Source of the DNA: Actinomycetota bacterium | GTDB lineage: Bacteria > Actinomycetota > Acidimicrobiia > IMCC26256 > PALSA-610 | Direction of reading: 5' to 3' | DNA: 12,221 nt | Assembly (NCBI GenBank): GCA_005779345.1 | Contig: SXJQ01000324.1 | Location: 1-12,221 of the forward strand | Shown: positions 10,318 to 12,221 of the stretch, one piece after another | How positions within the stretch are numbered: position 1 is the first letter of the stretch | How the letters are laid out: the number at the start of each line of letters is the position of its first letter | The notes under the pieces: generated by a model | The model's database searches: none | Seen by the model: only the letters and a program-made list of their open reading frames with translations | Told to the model about the DNA's origin: nothing | Translations under genes and position numbers: made by a program

Positions 10318-12221
10318 GTGACCGAGAAGCTCCTCCTGCTCGACGGCAATTCGCTGGCCTACCGCGCGTTCTTCGCGCTCCCGACCGATCTCGTGACCAG
10401 CTCGGGCACCGTCACGAATGCGGTCTACGGCTTCACGTCGATGCTCGCCAAGGTGCTCGCCGACGAGCGCCCCGACCTGATCGCCGTCGCGTTCGACGCG
10501 CCGGGCGGTTCGACGGAACGCTTCGCTCTCGATCCGGAGTACAAGGCGGGTCGGGCCGAGACCCCCGACATCTTCCGCGCGCAGTGGCCGTTGATCCGCG
10601 AGGTGCTGTCGACGCTGCAGATCGTGCAGCTCGAAGTGCCCGCGGTCGAGGCCGACGACGTGATCGCCACGCTCGCGACGCGTGCCGCGGCCGCAGGGAT
10701 CGACGCGATCATCGTGACCGGCGACCGCGACAGCTATCAACTCGTCGAAGATCCCCACATCCGCGTGCTCTACAACAAGCGCGGCGTGAGCGACTACGCG
10801 CTGTACGACGAGGCAGGCATCGCGGAGCGCACCGGTGTCACCCCTGCGCAGTACCCCAACTACGCAGCGCTGCGCGGCGACAGCTCCGACAACCTGCCGG
10901 GCGTTCCTGGCATCGGCGAAAAGACGGCAGCGAAGCTCATCAACGCCTACGGCGACCTCGAAGGGATCTTCGAGCATCTCGACGAACTGCCGCCCAAGCA
11001 GCGCGAGAACCTCGGCGCGTTCCGCGAGCGTGTGTTCAAGAACCGCGAGATGTCGATCCTGCGCCGCGATGTCGAGCTCGAGGTCGACGTCCACGAACTC
11101 CGCCAGGGTCCGTTCGACCGCGAGGCGCTCAAGGCGCTCTGCCAGCAACTCGAGTTCCGCACACTCCTGCCGCGGTTGCTCGACGCGGTCGGCGACGCCG
11201 CGGCCGCGGCCGACGTGCCCGACGCCGAGCTGTTCGAGGTCGAGGTCGAGGCGGTGCGCCAGGCCGACACGGCGGCCGCCTTGCTCGCGAAGGTCGACGG
11301 GCGGGTCGCGTTCGAGGCTCGCTGGGCGGGCACTCCGGGCAAGGTGCTCGACGGCCTGGCGTTCGCGACCGAACTCGGCCGGGCCCATTACCTCGCCGAC
11401 GACACGCTCGCCGCACCCGTCGTGCGCGCCGAACTCGAACGCATCTTCGCCGGTGGCGCGTCGGTGGTCGCCCATCGGGTCAAGGAACTGGTGCACGGAC
11501 TCGGCGATCCCGACCTGCGCAGCCTCGGCGCCGACACCGCGGTGATGGCGTACCTGCTCGACCCGGGCGAGCCGAAGTACGCGCTCGACGACCTCGCGCA
11601 GAAGTACCTCGGGATCGAGTTGCGGTCGCCCGACGTGGAGGAGGGCACCCTCGACTTCGGGGGCGACAGCGCGATCGACCAGGCGGGGCGCAACGCGGCC
11701 GCGGTGCTCCAGCTCGCCGACCACCTGCACGCAGCGCTCGCGGCGCGCGGGTTGCTCGATCTCTACGAGCGGTTCGAGCTCCCGCTCGTTCGGGTGCTCG
11801 CCAAGATGGAGGCCGTCGGCGTCAAGATCGACGTCGAGTTCCTCCGCGAACTCGGCCGCGAGCTCGCCGACCAGGCCCGCACCCACGAGGCTGCGGTGCA
11901 CGCGATGGCAGGGGAATCCTTCCTCATCAACTCGGTACCGCAGCTCCGGCACATCTTGTTCGAGAAGCTCGGGCTCACGCCGGTGAAGAAGACCAAGACC
12001 GGACCGTCGACCGACGCCGACTCCCTGCAGAAGCTCGCCGAGGAGCACCCGATCGTCGACGAGATCCTCAAGTATCGCGAGGTCGAGAAGCTCCGCAGCA
12101 CCTACGCCGATGCGCTGCCGCCGCTCGTCGCCGCGGATGGTCGGATCCACGCGAACTTCAACCAGCTCGTCGCGACGACCGGGCGCATCTCGAGCGAGAC
12201 CCCGAACCTGCAGAACATCCC
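10318..12221 (+). CDS. polA: DNA polymerase I (partial, 3' end outside window)
   Basis: The first 634 codons are present, uninterrupted. Residues 1 to about 290 form the 5' nuclease that removes primers: Asp9 in LLLLDGNSLAYRAFF, Glu111/Asp113/Asp114 in VEADDVIATLA, Asp136/Asp138 in TGDRDSYQL, and Asp188/Asp191 in GDSSDNLPGVPGIGEKTAAK with its helix-hairpin-helix. The middle domain resembles 3'-5' exonuclease but lacks its metal ligands (VAFEARW where DxE is expected), so no proofreading is predicted, as in Taq and mycobacterial PolA. The polymerase domain starts near LPLVRVLAKMEAVGVKID and runs to TTGRISSETPNLQNI; catalytic motifs A and C lie beyond the end. GTG at 10318-10320 is the only possible start: the pdtaR TAG is in frame 9 bases upstream. 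No clear Shine-Dalgarno is seen, suggesting coupling to pdtaR. Confidence 0.95.
   Translation, partial: MTEKLLLLDGNSLAYRAFFALPTDLVTSSGTVTNAVYGFTSMLAKVLADERPDLIAVAFDAPGGSTERFALDPEYKAGRAETPDIFRAQWPLIREVLSTLQIVQLEVPAVEADDVIATLATRAAAAGIDAIIVTGDRDSYQLVEDPHIRVLYNKRGVSDYALYDEAGIAERTGVTPAQYPNYAALRGDSSDNLPGVPGIGEKTAAKLINAYGDLEGIFEHLDELPPKQRENLGAFRERVFKNREMSILRRDVELEVDVHELRQGPFDREALKALCQQLEFRTLLPRLLDAVGDAAAAADVPDAELFEVEVEAVRQADTAAALLAKVDGRVAFEARWAGTPGKVLDGLAFATELGRAHYLADDTLAAPVVRAELERIFAGGASVVAHRVKELVHGLGDPDLRSLGADTAVMAYLLDPGEPKYALDDLAQKYLGIELRSPDVEEGTLDFGGDSAIDQAGRNAAAVLQLADHLHAALAARGLLDLYERFELPLVRVLAKMEAVGVKIDVEFLRELGRELADQARTHEAAVHAMAGESFLINSVPQLRHILFEKLGLTPVKKTKTGPSTDADSLQKLAEEHPIVDEILKYREVEKLRSTYADALPPLVAADGRIHANFNQLVATTGRISSETPNLQNI

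Noticed and set aside
9706..12150. An 814-codon open frame on the minus strand opposite pdtaR and polA
   Set aside because: It lies antisense to two well-recognised genes. Its translation is low-complexity Glu/Arg/Val/Leu typical of an antisense frame in GC-rich DNA, with no recognisable domain.
1..12221. Mobile elements, CRISPR arrays, defence or secondary-metabolite genes
   Set aside because: I found no transposase, integrase, spaced direct-repeat array or island-like composition change. The condensing enzymes are standard FAS II types, not a polyketide cluster.

Overview
The window is GC-rich bacterial chromosome, almost fully coding, with frequent GTG and TTG starts, 4-base stop/start overlaps, an InhA-type enoyl reductase, an AccD6-like carboxyltransferase beside the fatty-acid genes, and an ANTAR-type response regulator just upstream of polA. 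Together these point to Actinomycetota. An early-branching, non-mycobacterial group such as Acidimicrobiia is my best guess. That is inference from gene content, not from a database search.

Region 1 (1-6805, minus strand) is one fatty-acid synthesis (FAS II) operon. In transcription order it holds fabD, a small biotinyl/lipoyl-like protein, fabH, fabG, acpP, fabF, an acyl-CoA carboxylase carboxyltransferase (AccD6-like) and fabI (InhA-like). A 29-base perfect hairpin lies after fabI at the window edge. Gaps are 5 to 100 bases or 4-base overlaps. The largest gap, before acpP, holds three perfect 15-bp tandem repeats directly abutting the acpP ribosome binding site. fabZ is divergent (6957-7382, plus), so the window encodes a full elongation cycle: malonyl transfer (FabD), priming (FabH), condensation (FabF), ketoreduction (FabG), dehydration (FabZ) and enoyl reduction (FabI), all on ACP. 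The carboxyltransferase would supply malonyl-CoA. No biotin carboxylase is present here, and the biotinyl-like protein lacks the lysine that would carry biotin.

Region 2 (7383-9395) holds a small membrane protein, a tRNA-Leu(CAA), a long stem-loop, a SpoU/TrmH-family RNA methyltransferase and a type I signal peptidase homolog. The tRNA and the membrane protein gene diverge from overlapping -10-like elements. The signal peptidase homolog has glycine at the usual catalytic serine.

Region 3 (9396-12221, plus) holds a small coiled-coil protein, a PdtaR-like response regulator with an ANTAR RNA-binding domain, and the first 634 codons of DNA polymerase I. The polymerase keeps its 5' nuclease residues but has lost the proofreading motifs. 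The gene is cut by the window end.

Most of the window is housekeeping. I see no mobile element, CRISPR array or defence system. The parts most worth following up are the lysine-less biotinyl-like protein inside the FAS operon, the repeat array before acpP, the Ser-to-Gly signal peptidase homolog, and several genes that look leaderless.
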